64,000 nucleotides of DNA from Colwellia hornerae (GCF_007954355.1 NZ_VOLR01000001.1:62001-126000), one strand, 5' to 3'. Counted from the stretch's first letter, positions 34,983 through 44,189 are shown. The notes: generated by a model from the letters alone, not told the origin. Made by a program: numbers and translations.

Positions 34983-36566
34983 ATGTCTAATTATCAAAAT
35001 GCAATAGAAGCGGTTAAAGCGATTAAAGCAAATGCAGGTACCTCGTGGGATACTATTAATCCTGAGTCAATAGCTCGTATGCGAGCACAGAATAAATTCA
35101 AAACTGGTTTAGATATCGCTCAATATACTGCAGACATTATGCGTCGCGATATGGATGCTTATGATGCTGATAGCTCTAAGTATACTCAGTCTTTAGGTTG
35201 CTGGCACGGTTTTGTTGGCCAACAAAAAATGATTTCTATTAAGAAACATTTTGGTGGTAAAACAGACCGTCGTTACTTATACCTTTCAGGTTGGATGGTT
35301 GCAGCACTTCGCTCAGAATTAGGTCCTCTTCCTGATCAATCAATGCACGAAAAAACATCTGTAGCTGCTTTAGTTAAAGAACTTTATACTTTCCTTCGCC
35401 AAGCCGATGCACGTGAACTAGGTGGTCTTTTTCGCGACCTAGACGCAGCAAGTGCCGCTGATAAAGCCGCAATTCAAGATAAGATTGATAACCATGTTAC
35501 ACACGTTGTACCAATTATTGCTGACATCGACGCTGGTTTTGGTAATGCAGAAGCCACTTACCTTATGGCTAAGCAAATGATTGAAGCGGGCGCTTGTGCT
35601 CTTCAAATCGAAAACCAAGTTGCTGATGAAAAGCAATGTGGTCATCAAGATGGTAAAGTTACGGTTCCTCATGCAGATTTTCATTCAAAAATTCGTGCCT
35701 TACGTCATGCATTCCTTGAACTAGGTATCGACAACGGTATTATCGTTTCACGTACTGACTCTGAAGGTGCTGGCCTGACTAAAGAAATCGCAGTTGTTAA
35801 AACGCCAGGCGATCAAGGTGATATCTATAACTCTTTCTTAGATGTTGAAGAAATTGACGTAGCTGACATGGCTGAAGGCGATGTATGCTTTAACCGTGAC
35901 GGTAAACTTGTTCGTCCTAAACGTTTACCTTCTGGTTTATACCAATTCCGTCAAGGTACTGGTGAAGAACGTTGTGTATTTGACAGCATCGAAGCAATTA
36001 AAGCCGGCGCTGATTTGTTATGGATAGAAACAGCGACACCTAACGTTGCCGATATCACGGCCATGATGGATGAAGTTCGTAAAGAAATTCCAAATGCTAA
36101 ACTTGTTTACAACAACAGCCCATCATTCAACTGGACATTAAACTTCCGCCAGCAAGCGTTTGACGCTATGGTTGCTGCAGGTGAAGATGTATCTAACTAT
36201 GTACGTGGTGATTTAATGAATGTTGATTACGATACGACTGAGTTAGCGGCATCAGCAGATGATAAAATCCGCAGTTTCCAAGCTGAGACTTCACGCAAAG
36301 CGGGTATTTTCCATCACTTAATCACACTTCCTACTTATCATACAACAGCATTGTCTGTAGATAACTTAGCTAAAGAATACTTTGGCGATGCGGCGATGCT
36401 TGGTTATGTTGAAGGTGTACAACGTAAAGAAATTCGTCAAGGTATTGCCTGTGTTAAACATCAAAACATGTCAGGCTCTGACATGGGTGATGATCACAAA
36501 GAATACTTTGCTGGTGAGAACGCACTTAAAGCAGGTGGCGAGAACAACACCTCTAACCAGTTCTAA
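34983..36566 (+). CDS. aceA: Isocitrate lyase (large form)
   Basis: AceA splits isocitrate into glyoxylate and succinate, the first step of the glyoxylate shunt. Start ATG 34983 (MSNYQNAIEAV) has GGAG upstream and gives 527 residues; an ATG at 34929 is less likely. The large form (about 530 residues, as in Pseudomonas and Acinetobacter) replaces the KKCGH active-site motif by EKQCGH, which is present here (VADEKQCGHQDGKV). Other family parts are SLGCWHGFVGQQ, PIIADIDAGFGNAEATY and LVYNNSPSFNW. Its codon use is enriched in preferred codons, suggesting high expression. A strong terminator follows. Confidence 0.97.
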   Translation: MSNYQNAIEAVKAIKANAGTSWDTINPESIARMRAQNKFKTGLDIAQYTADIMRRDMDAYDADSSKYTQSLGCWHGFVGQQKMISIKKHFGGKTDRRYLYLSGWMVAALRSELGPLPDQSMHEKTSVAALVKELYTFLRQADARELGGLFRDLDAASAADKAAIQDKIDNHVTHVVPIIADIDAGFGNAEATYLMAKQMIEAGACALQIENQVADEKQCGHQDGKVTVPHADFHSKIRALRHAFLELGIDNGIIVSRTDSEGAGLTKEIAVVKTPGDQGDIYNSFLDVEEIDVADMAEGDVCFNRDGKLVRPKRLPSGLYQFRQGTGEERCVFDSIEAIKAGADLLWIETATPNVADITAMMDEVRKEIPNAKLVYNNSPSFNWTLNFRQQAFDAMVAAGEDVSNYVRGDLMNVDYDTTELAASADDKIRSFQAETSRKAGIFHHLITLPTYHTTALSVDNLAKEYFGDAAMLGYVEGVQRKEIRQGIACVKHQNMSGSDMGDDHKEYFAGENALKAGGENNTSNQF

Positions 36567-36598
36567 TCACGATTAAAAACAGTTTTCTCTAGAAGTAA

Positions 36599-36631
36599 AA
36601 AACCGAATAGCATTCATTGTTATTCGGTTTT
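36599..36631 (+). terminator. Intrinsic terminator after aceA
   Basis: AAAACCGAATA (36599-36609) pairs with TATTCGGTTTT (36621-36631), continued by further T residues. Immediately followed by the 52-bp repeat array. Confidence 0.85.
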
Positions 36632-36639
36632 TTTATGTA

Positions 36640-36905
36640 CAGGATGTACGGTATGTCGTGGTGCCATGGATGGCAATGAACGACGAATGGTCAGGATGTA
36701 CGGTATGTCGTGGTGCCATGGATGGCAATGAACGACGAATGGTCAGGATGTACGGTATGTCGTGGTGCCATGGATGGCAATGAACGACGAATGGTCAGGA
36801 TGTACGGTATGTCGTGGTGCCATGGATGGCAATGAACGACGAATGGTCAGGATGTACGGTATGTCGTGGTGCCATGGATGGCAATGAACGACGTATGGTC
36901 AGGAC
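36640..36905. repeat. Tandem array of five 52-bp repeats
   Basis: Units begin at 36640, 36692, 36744, 36796 and 36848 (each starting CAGGATGTACGG) and a six-base sixth start is at 36900. Units 1-4 are identical by eye and unit 5 differs by one base (CGACGTATGG for CGACGAATGG). Each unit holds a nested dyad: outer GTCGT/ACGAC and inner TGCCAT-GG-ATGGCA. Units abut with no spacers and 52 is not a multiple of three, so the array is neither CRISPR nor an in-frame protein repeat. Perfect identity suggests recent expansion. Confidence 0.97.
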
Positions 36906-37130
36906 AGTTCTTAGGCATCCATGCCTTCGCTGCATTAGTGCTTCCTGCACGTCATTTTAGTTCCAGACTCATCATAAGTAGGGACTTAGTGTTTGTCTGG
37001 AACAGAAAACTGTATTTAAGTATCAGGATGACTGTGTATTGTTCTGGATGAAGGCTTAGCGCTCAGGAATACGGTGCCTTGGTCGAAACCACCAATCTTT
37101 GCTTAAAATAATACGGCTAAATATCATATA
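36906..37130. repeat. Hairpin-rich tail of the repeat array
   Basis: Just past the array there are several small dyads: AGGCAT-CC-ATGCCT (36913-36926), GTGC-TTCCT-GCAC (36938-36950) and TTCCAGAC (36961-36968) with GTCTGGAA (36995-37002). The CATCCATG core echoes the inner dyad of the 52-bp unit. No gene is supported here; frames crossing it are repeat artefacts. Confidence 0.55.
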
Positions 37131-37231
37131 TAAACAATCACTTAAAAGTAAATTTAACTTTATTAAAATAAACTGTAATAAAACACCTCAGGCTGAGACT
37201 ATAGGTTCGATATTTTAAAAGGAATAAAATA

Positions 37232-38698
37232 ATGAACATAAAATGGCAAAGCCTTTTAGCATTAAGTTTACTGAGTTTTAGCTCGCTACTCTTGGCTGAT
37301 AATAATGATACACAAAAAAATAATAAAGAAATTTTAACTTTAGAAAACTGCCACTTAAAAGGCATTAAGTCACAAGTTCAATGTGGCACATTACAAGTAC
37401 CTGAAAATTATAGTTTACCTGATGGTGAAACAATAACCGTTAACTTTGCGGTACTACCGGCTATTGATAGCAGTCAAAATAAAACCCCATTAATGTTTTT
37501 AGCGGGTGGCCCTGGTCAAGCATCGGTTGAATTAGCCGCGCATATATTTAGTACTTTTGCTGAAATTAAAAAGTCGCATGACATTATTTTAGTGGATCAA
37601 CGGGGAACGGGGAAATCACATCCTTTAGCGTGTGATGAAAATGAAGTAAGCAACGCTTATGAAATTATACCTGAAGACTTTTCGCCACAAGAAATCAAAG
37701 ACTGTATCGCACAATTTACAGGCGACTTAAGTCAATATAATTCAGAAAATGCTATTCGTGACTTTGATGCAGTTCGGGTTGCGCTCGGCCATGACAAAAT
37801 TAATATCTATGGTGGCTCTTATGGCACACGTGCCGCTTTGGTTTATATGCGCCTTTTCCCTAATGCCCTTAAAAGTGTGGTACTTGATAGTGTTGGTCCG
37901 ATTGAAGTGCCTATTGGTACTTTTGGTCAAAGTTCCGCGCGTTCATTTAATTTATTACTCGACAATTGCCAACAAGACGAAAGTTGTAACACTGCTTATC
38001 CATCATTAAAAGATGACTTTAAAGCGGTTATTACTCGACTAGAACAAGCGCCGGTAAATATTAAAATAGCTCATCCCCGCTTAGGTACAAAGACTGATTT
38101 CGTATTAAGTCGTAGTAAGTTTATTAGTAATTTACGCATGCAACTATACTCTATGCAAACACGACCTTTAGTGCCCTTGGTTATACATCAGGCTTTTTTA
38201 GGTAACTATCAACCTATGGTAGGTTTAATTGCTATGTCAGAAGGGGGCATGGGTATGTATGTAGGCTTAACGTTAAATGTTGTCTGCAATGAAGACTTTC
38301 CTAAAATTACTACTGAGATGTTTGCTGGCGATGCCGACAATACCTTTGGTGGCAATGATAGTCATAGTGCTTGGCTGCAAGCGTGTCCGTTATGGCCTAA
38401 GTATGCGGTGAGTGAGGACTTCTATCAAAGTGTTACCGCTAATATCCCAACACTTATTTTATCAGGAAATTTAGACCCAGTAACACCGCCGAGTAACGGT
38501 GATGAATCTGCGAAAACCTTACCTAATAATCACCACATTGTTTCTAAAAATAGTGCACACATTGTTGCTTCAACGCCTTGCGGTATTGAGATTGTTAATG
38601 AGTTTATCGAAACACTCGATCCGAAGAATTTAGATGAGTCGTGTTTAGCTGAGTTAAAAAGTGAAACATTTATGACGCATTTAAACGGCAACCTATAA
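37232..38698 (+). CDS. Exported alpha/beta-hydrolase peptidase (tripeptidyl/prolyl aminopeptidase-like)
   Basis: The 488-residue protein has a signal peptide (cleavage near LLLADNN) and an alpha/beta-hydrolase fold of the S33 peptidase type. The oxyanion motif is AGGPGQ, DQRGTGKSHPL follows, the nucleophile is Ser196 in YGGSYGTR, the acid Asp is in SGNLDPVTPPSNG and the His in NSAHIV. An additional C-terminal domain with paired Cys is typical of the tripeptidyl aminopeptidase-like group. It probably removes N-terminal residues from peptides in the periplasm. It lies 13 bp before an ABC transporter, so peptide processing and export may be linked. Confidence 0.88.
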   Translation: MNIKWQSLLALSLLSFSSLLLADNNDTQKNNKEILTLENCHLKGIKSQVQCGTLQVPENYSLPDGETITVNFAVLPAIDSSQNKTPLMFLAGGPGQASVELAAHIFSTFAEIKKSHDIILVDQRGTGKSHPLACDENEVSNAYEIIPEDFSPQEIKDCIAQFTGDLSQYNSENAIRDFDAVRVALGHDKINIYGGSYGTRAALVYMRLFPNALKSVVLDSVGPIEVPIGTFGQSSARSFNLLLDNCQQDESCNTAYPSLKDDFKAVITRLEQAPVNIKIAHPRLGTKTDFVLSRSKFISNLRMQLYSMQTRPLVPLVIHQAFLGNYQPMVGLIAMSEGGMGMYVGLTLNVVCNEDFPKITTEMFAGDADNTFGGNDSHSAWLQACPLWPKYAVSEDFYQSVTANIPTLILSGNLDPVTPPSNGDESAKTLPNNHHIVSKNSAHIVASTPCGIEIVNEFIETLDPKNLDESCLAELKSETFMTHLNGNL

Positions 38699-38711
38699 GG
38701 ATATAATTATT

Positions 38712-39458
38712 ATGATTGAAGTTAACAATTTACATAAAAGCTTTATCGATAAAAAAAATATGGTAAAAGCCCTAGATGGTTTGTCGTTTACAGCGAAAAA
38801 TGGTGAGATCACTGGTATTTTAGGACCAAATGGTGCGGGTAAAACGACTTGCTTACGTACTCTTTATGGTTTGCTAAAAGCTGATGAAGGTTCGGTATTG
38901 GTCGATGGTATTAATGTTTTAGAAGACCCTTTGGCGGTTAGGCAACGATTAGGTATTTTTCCCGACAAATTTGGTTTGTACGAACGTTTAACTGCCTATG
39001 AACAGGTGGACTATTTTGCCAGCCTTCATGGCATGCAAGGAGCGAAGAAAAAAGCGGCGATTGTACAAATATTTAAAGATTTAGAAATGGAAGAATTAGC
39101 GCACCGTAAAACGGTAGGCTTTTCGCAAGGCCAGCGGATGAAAGTGACGTTAGCTCAGGCTTTAGTGCATCAACCGAAAAACTTTGTGCTTGATGAACCT
39201 ACCCGTGGTCTCGATGTAATGAGTACACGAGTTTTGCGTAATCACTTAGCCAAATTTAAAGAGAAGGGCCATTGTATTTTATTTTCATCACATGTCATGC
39301 AAGAAGTTGCCGCTTTATGTGATCGAGTCATTATTGTTTCTAACGGTAAATTAGCTGCCCAAGGTACACCACAAGAGTTATGTGATTTAGCCGGTGAAAA
39401 ATTATTAGAAGATGCCTTTGTTAAATTAATTGGTTCAGATGAAGGAGTTGCCGCATGA
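38712..39458 (+). CDS. ABC-2 type exporter ATP-binding protein (NatA-like)
   Basis: The 248-residue ATPase has Walker A GPNGAGKTT, signature FSQGQRMKV, Walker B NFVLDEPTRGLDV and switch His in SSHVM. Its resemblance to NatA (sodium exporter of Bacillus) and to other ABC-2 ATPases is general, and the substrate cannot be named. The gene overlaps the permease gene by four bases (ATGA). Confidence 0.93.
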   Translation: MIEVNNLHKSFIDKKNMVKALDGLSFTAKNGEITGILGPNGAGKTTCLRTLYGLLKADEGSVLVDGINVLEDPLAVRQRLGIFPDKFGLYERLTAYEQVDYFASLHGMQGAKKKAAIVQIFKDLEMEELAHRKTVGFSQGQRMKVTLAQALVHQPKNFVLDEPTRGLDVMSTRVLRNHLAKFKEKGHCILFSSHVMQEVAALCDRVIIVSNGKLAAQGTPQELCDLAGEKLLEDAFVKLIGSDEGVAA

Positions 39459-40618
39459 TCCAGTTTAAAGCGTTATTAATTAAAGAATTAAGAGAAGCCT
39501 TTCGTGATAAACGTGCCTTGATGGTAGCGTTAAGTATGGGCTTACTTGCGCCAATAATGATCATGGTAATATCAAAAACCATGATTAAAGAAATCGTTGA
39601 TAACCCACCGATTTATGTGCAATTTACCGGTGCTGAATTTGCACCAAAATTGATTGAAAAATTTGCAGTCAATAATATTTTACAATTTGCCAATGTGCCT
39701 GAAGACGAAAAATACGCATGGCAAGAACGTAATATTGAAGTGGATATACCAAAAGATTTTGCCGAAAAAATGTTAGCGGGTAAGGCGATAGACGTGGTTT
39801 TACGTGCAGATTTTGGTAAAAAAGCGTCAAGTTCGCCGATCCGAAGAGTAAAAGAAGTGGTGCGCGAGTATTCACTGGCTATTGGGTACAAGCGTTTATT
39901 GGTGAGAGGTGTTGATATTAATTTATTACAACCTATTGTTTTGCAAGAGCAAGATACAGCACTTCCAACCAGCAATGCAGTGATGGTCTCGATGTTTTTA
40001 GGGATCTACTTACTGATGGGCGCTTTTGTTTCCGGGCTATCAATCGCCATTGACTCGAGTGCCGGTGAGCGAGAACGTAATGTTTTAGAGATGCTATTAT
40101 GCCAGCCAGTCAGTACCCTTAAAATAGTGTTGGCGAAAATGACCTGTGCCAGTGCTATTTCAGTATTGTCTATTGTCATCATGTTGGTATTAACCACCGT
40201 TTCTGTTGGTTTTATTGACCTGACTAAAATAGGGGCAACTTTTAGCTTAAATGCTTTTAGCATTGCCGCCTTATTACTGCTACTTATTCCGCTATGTTTT
40301 TTTGCAACAGCATTACAATTATTCTTTTCGTTTCAAGCGAAAAGTTTTAAAGAAGCGCAGTCAACTGTCTCTATGCTGATTATGCTACCTGCCATGGTAC
40401 CGTTTGCCATTATGATGATTGATGACAAACCTGAGTGGGTGAATTGGTTACCTATTTCAGGACAATCAATGTTGATGGAAGATGTCTTCAAAGGTTTACC
40501 TGTCGATTGGGCAGTACTTGCGAGTACAACCGCAATTACGGTGGCGATGACCGTGGCATTAGTGCTGGCGCTGGCGCACAAATTAAAATCAGAGAAAGTG
40601 GTGATGTCATTAAGTTGA
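39455..40618 (+). CDS. ABC-2 type exporter permease (NatB-like)
   Basis: The 387-residue permease has a first membrane segment at about 22-42, a large extracytoplasmic domain (about 43-170) and five or six further spans. The motif SSAGERERNVLEMLLCQPVS is the family's cytoplasmic coupling helix. The arrangement resembles NatB. It pairs with the ATPase upstream, and only 32 bp separates it from a sigma factor gene. Confidence 0.9.
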   Translation: MIQFKALLIKELREAFRDKRALMVALSMGLLAPIMIMVISKTMIKEIVDNPPIYVQFTGAEFAPKLIEKFAVNNILQFANVPEDEKYAWQERNIEVDIPKDFAEKMLAGKAIDVVLRADFGKKASSSPIRRVKEVVREYSLAIGYKRLLVRGVDINLLQPIVLQEQDTALPTSNAVMVSMFLGIYLLMGAFVSGLSIAIDSSAGERERNVLEMLLCQPVSTLKIVLAKMTCASAISVLSIVIMLVLTTVSVGFIDLTKIGATFSLNAFSIAALLLLLIPLCFFATALQLFFSFQAKSFKEAQSTVSMLIMLPAMVPFAIMMIDDKPEWVNWLPISGQSMLMEDVFKGLPVDWAVLASTTAITVAMTVALVLALAHKLKSEKVVMSLS

Positions 40619-40650
40619 TCTTTATGACAATACGCTGAATTGGTATTAAG

Positions 40651-41253
40651 ATGAATAACTCGATAGAATTAACATTACAGCAACAAGACCGTACTAAAGC
40701 GGCGTATCAACATATATTGAGTTATTCTTTGAACCGTACTGCAAATTATCAGCAAACATTCACCCAATGGATGACAGAGTATGAAAAATTACTCCGTCAT
40801 ATTATTACCGGCTTTGAAGCAAAGCCGGCAATTCAAGATGAGCTTTTTCAAGAGATAGCCCTTAATCTTTGGCGGGCACTACCTAGCTTTAGACATGATT
40901 GTACGGTAAAAACTTTTGTCGCTCGTATTGCTCATAACGTTTTAGCGACGCATGTTGCCAAAGCGGTGAGAACCGTTAAGGTAGCGCAAAGTATTGATGA
41001 TATTTGCCAAGATACAGAGCAAGATAAAATTCAACCTACACCCCCTCAGAGCTTAGATAAACAACGTAGACAACAACGTTTAGCTCAATCTATTCGGCAA
41101 CTTAAACTAGAGCAGCAGCAAGTGATCACTTTAGCGCTCGAAGGTATGAGTTATCAAGAGATTGCCGATATTTTAGTCATATCTGTTAACCTTGTTGGTG
41201 TGCGTTTACAACGCGCAAAAATCGCTTTGAGCAAGTTAATGGAGGCGGTATGA
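40651..41253 (+). CDS. ECF-type RNA polymerase sigma factor
   Basis: The 200-residue protein has region 2 (about 28-100; ELFQEIALNLWRALPSFRHD, then TVKTFVARIAHNVLATHVAK) and region 4 (about 145-195; LEQQQVITLALEGMSYQEIA, then DILVISVNLVGVRLQRAK). It lacks regions 1 and 3, so it belongs to the extracytoplasmic-function group. Its stop overlaps the start of a membrane protein (ATGA), the usual layout of a sigma/anti-sigma pair. Targets and signal are unknown; the upstream ABC exporter and peptidase genes may be part of the regulon. Confidence 0.92.
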   Translation: MNNSIELTLQQQDRTKAAYQHILSYSLNRTANYQQTFTQWMTEYEKLLRHIITGFEAKPAIQDELFQEIALNLWRALPSFRHDCTVKTFVARIAHNVLATHVAKAVRTVKVAQSIDDICQDTEQDKIQPTPPQSLDKQRRQQRLAQSIRQLKLEQQQVITLALEGMSYQEIADILVISVNLVGVRLQRAKIALSKLMEAV

Positions 41254-41939
41254 ACGAAAAAGATTCCCTGTTACATGAAAAGAGTAAAGTGACTTTATCT
41301 AGCCAAAGTCAAGCAGAGGCGCTGCTTGATGTTACAACCTTACCCAAGAATAAGGCGACTAAAGCACTTGATAGTTCGGTAATTGATGCGCAATGGGCGC
41401 AGATGAGCCAAGACTGGCAAAGCCAACCTATTATTAAAACCGATATTAACCGTTTACTTAAGCAAACAAAGCAAAGAACTGTGTGGGCTAAATCTTTATT
41501 AGTCATAGATATTATGGCTACGCTGGCTATGTTGTTTGCTGCTACCTATATGTGGCTTAGTGACTCCAAAGATCATGCAACCATTATTTACTTAGCTGGT
41601 GGCGGTATTCTGTCCATTATTTTTGTAATATTTGCCACTAAAGCCCGTTTATCGGCATGGAAAATAAATTGTGGCAGCCCTGATAAAGCCATTGAACATG
41701 CCATTGTCGGTTGTCAGTCGTCTATTAGCTACATTAAGTTAATAAAGCTCTCTTGTTTCATTATTGGGCCCTTTGCCAATTGGTATGTTTTTGCTGTAAC
41801 CGAGCAAGTAGAAAAATCGCCCATTGTTGGGCTGGCTATTCTGAATATATTGCTGGTGAGTATTTGGTTGGTCAGTCAGCATTTTTATATAAAAAGGCAA
41901 AAAGAGCTAAAACAACTAAATGACGTTTTAACAAAATAA
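41250..41939 (+). CDS. Membrane protein, putative anti-sigma factor
   Basis: The 229-residue product has a cytoplasmic N-terminal region of about 78 residues and then four hydrophobic segments (about 82-101, 110-128, 163-182 and 193-212) with a basic tail. No zinc-binding anti-sigma motif (H-x3-C-x2-C) is seen. The anti-sigma role is inferred from four-base overlap with the sigma gene and the soluble-domain-plus-membrane architecture only. Confidence 0.6.
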   Translation: MNEKDSLLHEKSKVTLSSQSQAEALLDVTTLPKNKATKALDSSVIDAQWAQMSQDWQSQPIIKTDINRLLKQTKQRTVWAKSLLVIDIMATLAMLFAATYMWLSDSKDHATIIYLAGGGILSIIFVIFATKARLSAWKINCGSPDKAIEHAIVGCQSSISYIKLIKLSCFIIGPFANWYVFAVTEQVEKSPIVGLAILNILLVSIWLVSQHFYIKRQKELKQLNDVLTK

Positions 41940-42199
41940 ACACTGATTATTACTTGGTAAGCTATATTATATTTTGTTTATTGTTTATTAATCTGTTTTA
42001 AATTCCTTGTTATTGGTTTTTTTCTTCGTTATATTCTGTTGGCTAGTAACGTTGATTAGAGCTTTTAAAGTTTTTATCGAAAATAATAGCAACATTCTTG
42101 GCATATTAGATTACTAAATGAGCTAAAACTTGTACCTTTATCCGTGTACAACTAAGCTGATTTCAGGCAATATACGCCGCATAAATTTTGCTATCCATT

Positions 42200-42227
42200 A
42201 GACAATTGTCTGTAACAGCCAAGGCTG
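42200..42227. promoter_or_regulatory. Two adjacent palindromes just upstream of glyA
   Basis: AGACAATTGTCT (42200-42211) is a perfect 12-bp palindrome and CAGCCAAGGCTG (42216-42227) a CAGCC-AA-GGCTG dyad. They lie 19-46 bp before the glyA start, directly ahead of the TTGAGGAA ribosome site. They could be an operator or a leader hairpin; they do not match the PurR or MetJ consensus. Confidence 0.3.
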
Positions 42228-42245
42228 AATAATTGAGGAAAAACC

Positions 42246-43502
42246 ATGTTTACACGTGATATGAATATTGCTGATTTTGATCCGGAACTTTATCAAGCGA
42301 TGAGCAATGAGAAAGTTCGCCAAGAAGAGCACATCGAACTTATTGCTTCTGAAAATTACTGTAGCCCGCGTGTTCTTGAAGCACAAGGTTCTCAATTAAC
42401 CAATAAATATGCTGAAGGTTACCCAGGGAAACGTTACTACGGTGGTTGTGAATACGTAGATATCGCTGAGCAGTTAGCGATAGACCGTGCAAAAGAATTA
42501 TTTGGCGCGACTTACGCGAACGTGCAACCTCATGCGGGTTCTCAAGCTAACGCTGCTGTTTTCCAAGCACTTGTGACGCCAGGTGGCAAAGTGTTAGGGA
42601 TGAGTTTAGCGCACGGTGGCCATTTAACGCATGGTTCTCATGTCAGTTTTTCTGGTAAGTCTTACGAAGCATTTCAATACGGTCTTCACCCAGAAACAGG
42701 TGATATTGATTACGAAGAAATGGAACGTTTAGCACAAGAACATAAACCAGAAATGATCATTGGTGGTTTTTCTGCCTTCTCTGGTGTTGTCGATTGGGCG
42801 CGTATGCGTAAAATCGCTGACGGTGTTGGCGCATACTTCTTTGTTGATATGGCTCATGTTGCTGGTTTAATTGCTGCGGGTTTATATCCAAATCCAGTGC
42901 CACATGCCCATGTGGTTACGACAACGACCCATAAAACATTAGCCGGCCCTCGTGGTGGTTTAATTATTTCGGGTTGTGATGATGAAGCTATCTATAAAAA
43001 ATTAAACTCTGCTGTTTTCCCTGGTGGCCAAGGTGGCCCATTAATGCACATTATTGCTGCTAAAGCGGTCGCATTTAAAGAAGCATTAGAGCCTGAGTTT
43101 AAAGTTTATCAACAGAATGTTTTAGACAATGCTAAAGCCATGGTTGCTGTTCTTCAAGAACGTGGTTATAAAGTTGTTTCTAACGGCACTGAAAATCATT
43201 TGTTGTTACTTGATTTAATTGATAAAGATATTACAGGTAAAGATGCTGATGCTGCATTAGGCCGAGCTCACATTACGGTAAATAAAAATTCAGTACCTAA
43301 CGACCCACGTTCTCCGTTTGTAACTTCTGGTTTACGTTTAGGTACTCCGGCTATTACGCGTCGTGGTTTTGGCGTTGTTGAAACACAAGCATTAACGGGT
43401 TGGATTTGTGATATTTTAGATGATATTAACAATGAACAGACGATTACTGATGTGAAAGCCAGTGTCAAAGAACTTTGTTCACGCTTCCCTGTTTACGCAT
43501 AA
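42246..43502 (+). CDS. glyA: Serine hydroxymethyltransferase
   Basis: GlyA is a PLP enzyme that interconverts serine and glycine with transfer of a one-carbon unit to tetrahydrofolate. The 418-residue length and motifs match: [58 protein letters not shown], and the PLP-lysine in [26 protein letters not shown] precedes ATG 42246. It is monocistronic with a hairpin terminator downstream, and upstream of nrdR as in many gammaproteobacteria. Confidence 0.98.
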   Translation: MFTRDMNIADFDPELYQAMSNEKVRQEEHIELIASENYCSPRVLEAQGSQLTNKYAEGYPGKRYYGGCEYVDIAEQLAIDRAKELFGATYANVQPHAGSQANAAVFQALVTPGGKVLGMSLAHGGHLTHGSHVSFSGKSYEAFQYGLHPETGDIDYEEMERLAQEHKPEMIIGGFSAFSGVVDWARMRKIADGVGAYFFVDMAHVAGLIAAGLYPNPVPHAHVVTTTTHKTLAGPRGGLIISGCDDEAIYKKLNSAVFPGGQGGPLMHIIAAKAVAFKEALEPEFKVYQQNVLDNAKAMVAVLQERGYKVVSNGTENHLLLLDLIDKDITGKDADAALGRAHITVNKNSVPNDPRSPFVTSGLRLGTPAITRRGFGVVETQALTGWICDILDDINNEQTITDVKASVKELCSRFPVYA

Positions 43503-43607
43503 ATTAAGCTGACGACTTCAGAGTCTTAAGTGATATAGCTTTGGCACTTGGAGTCGAATGGCTATCGCGATAAATAAGTTAATGTAACAATAGCTTAATT
43601 AGACTAA

Positions 43608-43629
43608 AATGGCCGCATTAGCGGCCATT
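43608..43629 (+). terminator. Hairpin terminator after glyA
   Basis: AATGGCCGC pairs perfectly with GCGGCCATT around ATTA, followed by ATTGTTTC. The T-tract is weak. Confidence 0.6.
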
Positions 43630-43732
43630 ATTGTTTCTGTCAGTTAAACAGAGCTATGTGCCGAGCGTACCGAAGCCATTAAGAGATGGAATATACTTCT
43701 TGGCATTGGTATAACCTTTATTGGAGCTTTCC

Positions 43733-44188
43733 ATGTATTGTCCTTTTTGTCGAGCGGTAGACACCAAAGTTATTGACTCTCGTTTGGTCTCTGACGGTCA
43801 TCAAGTTCGTCGTCGCCGCGAATGTCTAGCTTGTCATGAGCGTTACACTACCTTTGAAACCGCTGAATTAGTGATGCCACGTATTATCAAAAATGATGGT
43901 TCACGTGAACCTTTCAATGAAGATAAAATGCGTAATGGTTTAGTGCGAGCACTAGAAAAACGCCCGGTAAGTGTCGAACAAGTCGAACTGTCTATTAATA
44001 AAGTCAAATCAAAGCTACGTGCTACCGGTGAGCGAGAAGTATCGAGTGAGCTGCTCGGCAATATCATCATGGAACAATTAAAAGAATTAGATAAAGTAGC
44101 TTATGTGCGTTTTGCCTCGGTTTATCGCTCTTTTGAAGATATTCGCGAGTTCAGTGAGGAAATTGCGCGCTTGGGTAATGAAAAATAA
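43733..44188 (+). CDS. nrdR: Transcriptional repressor NrdR
   Basis: NrdR represses ribonucleotide reductase genes through a zinc ribbon and an ATP/dATP-binding ATP-cone. The chosen ATG 43733 has GGAG six bases upstream and begins MYCPFC, giving 151 residues, the usual length. Zinc ligands are Cys3, Cys6, Cys31 and Cys34; RRRREC precedes the second pair. The ATP-cone starts at [15 protein letters not shown]. It leads the riboflavin genes, and ribD starts right after its stop. Confidence 0.97.
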   Translation: MYCPFCRAVDTKVIDSRLVSDGHQVRRRRECLACHERYTTFETAELVMPRIIKNDGSREPFNEDKMRNGLVRALEKRPVSVEQVELSINKVKSKLRATGEREVSSELLGNIIMEQLKELDKVAYVRFASVYRSFEDIREFSEEIARLGNEK

Positions 44189-44189
44189 G

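Noticed and set aside
36640-36905. CRISPR array
   Set aside because: Repeats are directly adjacent without unique spacers, the unit is longer than a CRISPR repeat, and no cas gene is nearby.
36866-37051. 61-residue open frame running out of the repeat array
   Set aside because: It starts in the last repeat unit, has no ribosome-binding site and no protein-like character.
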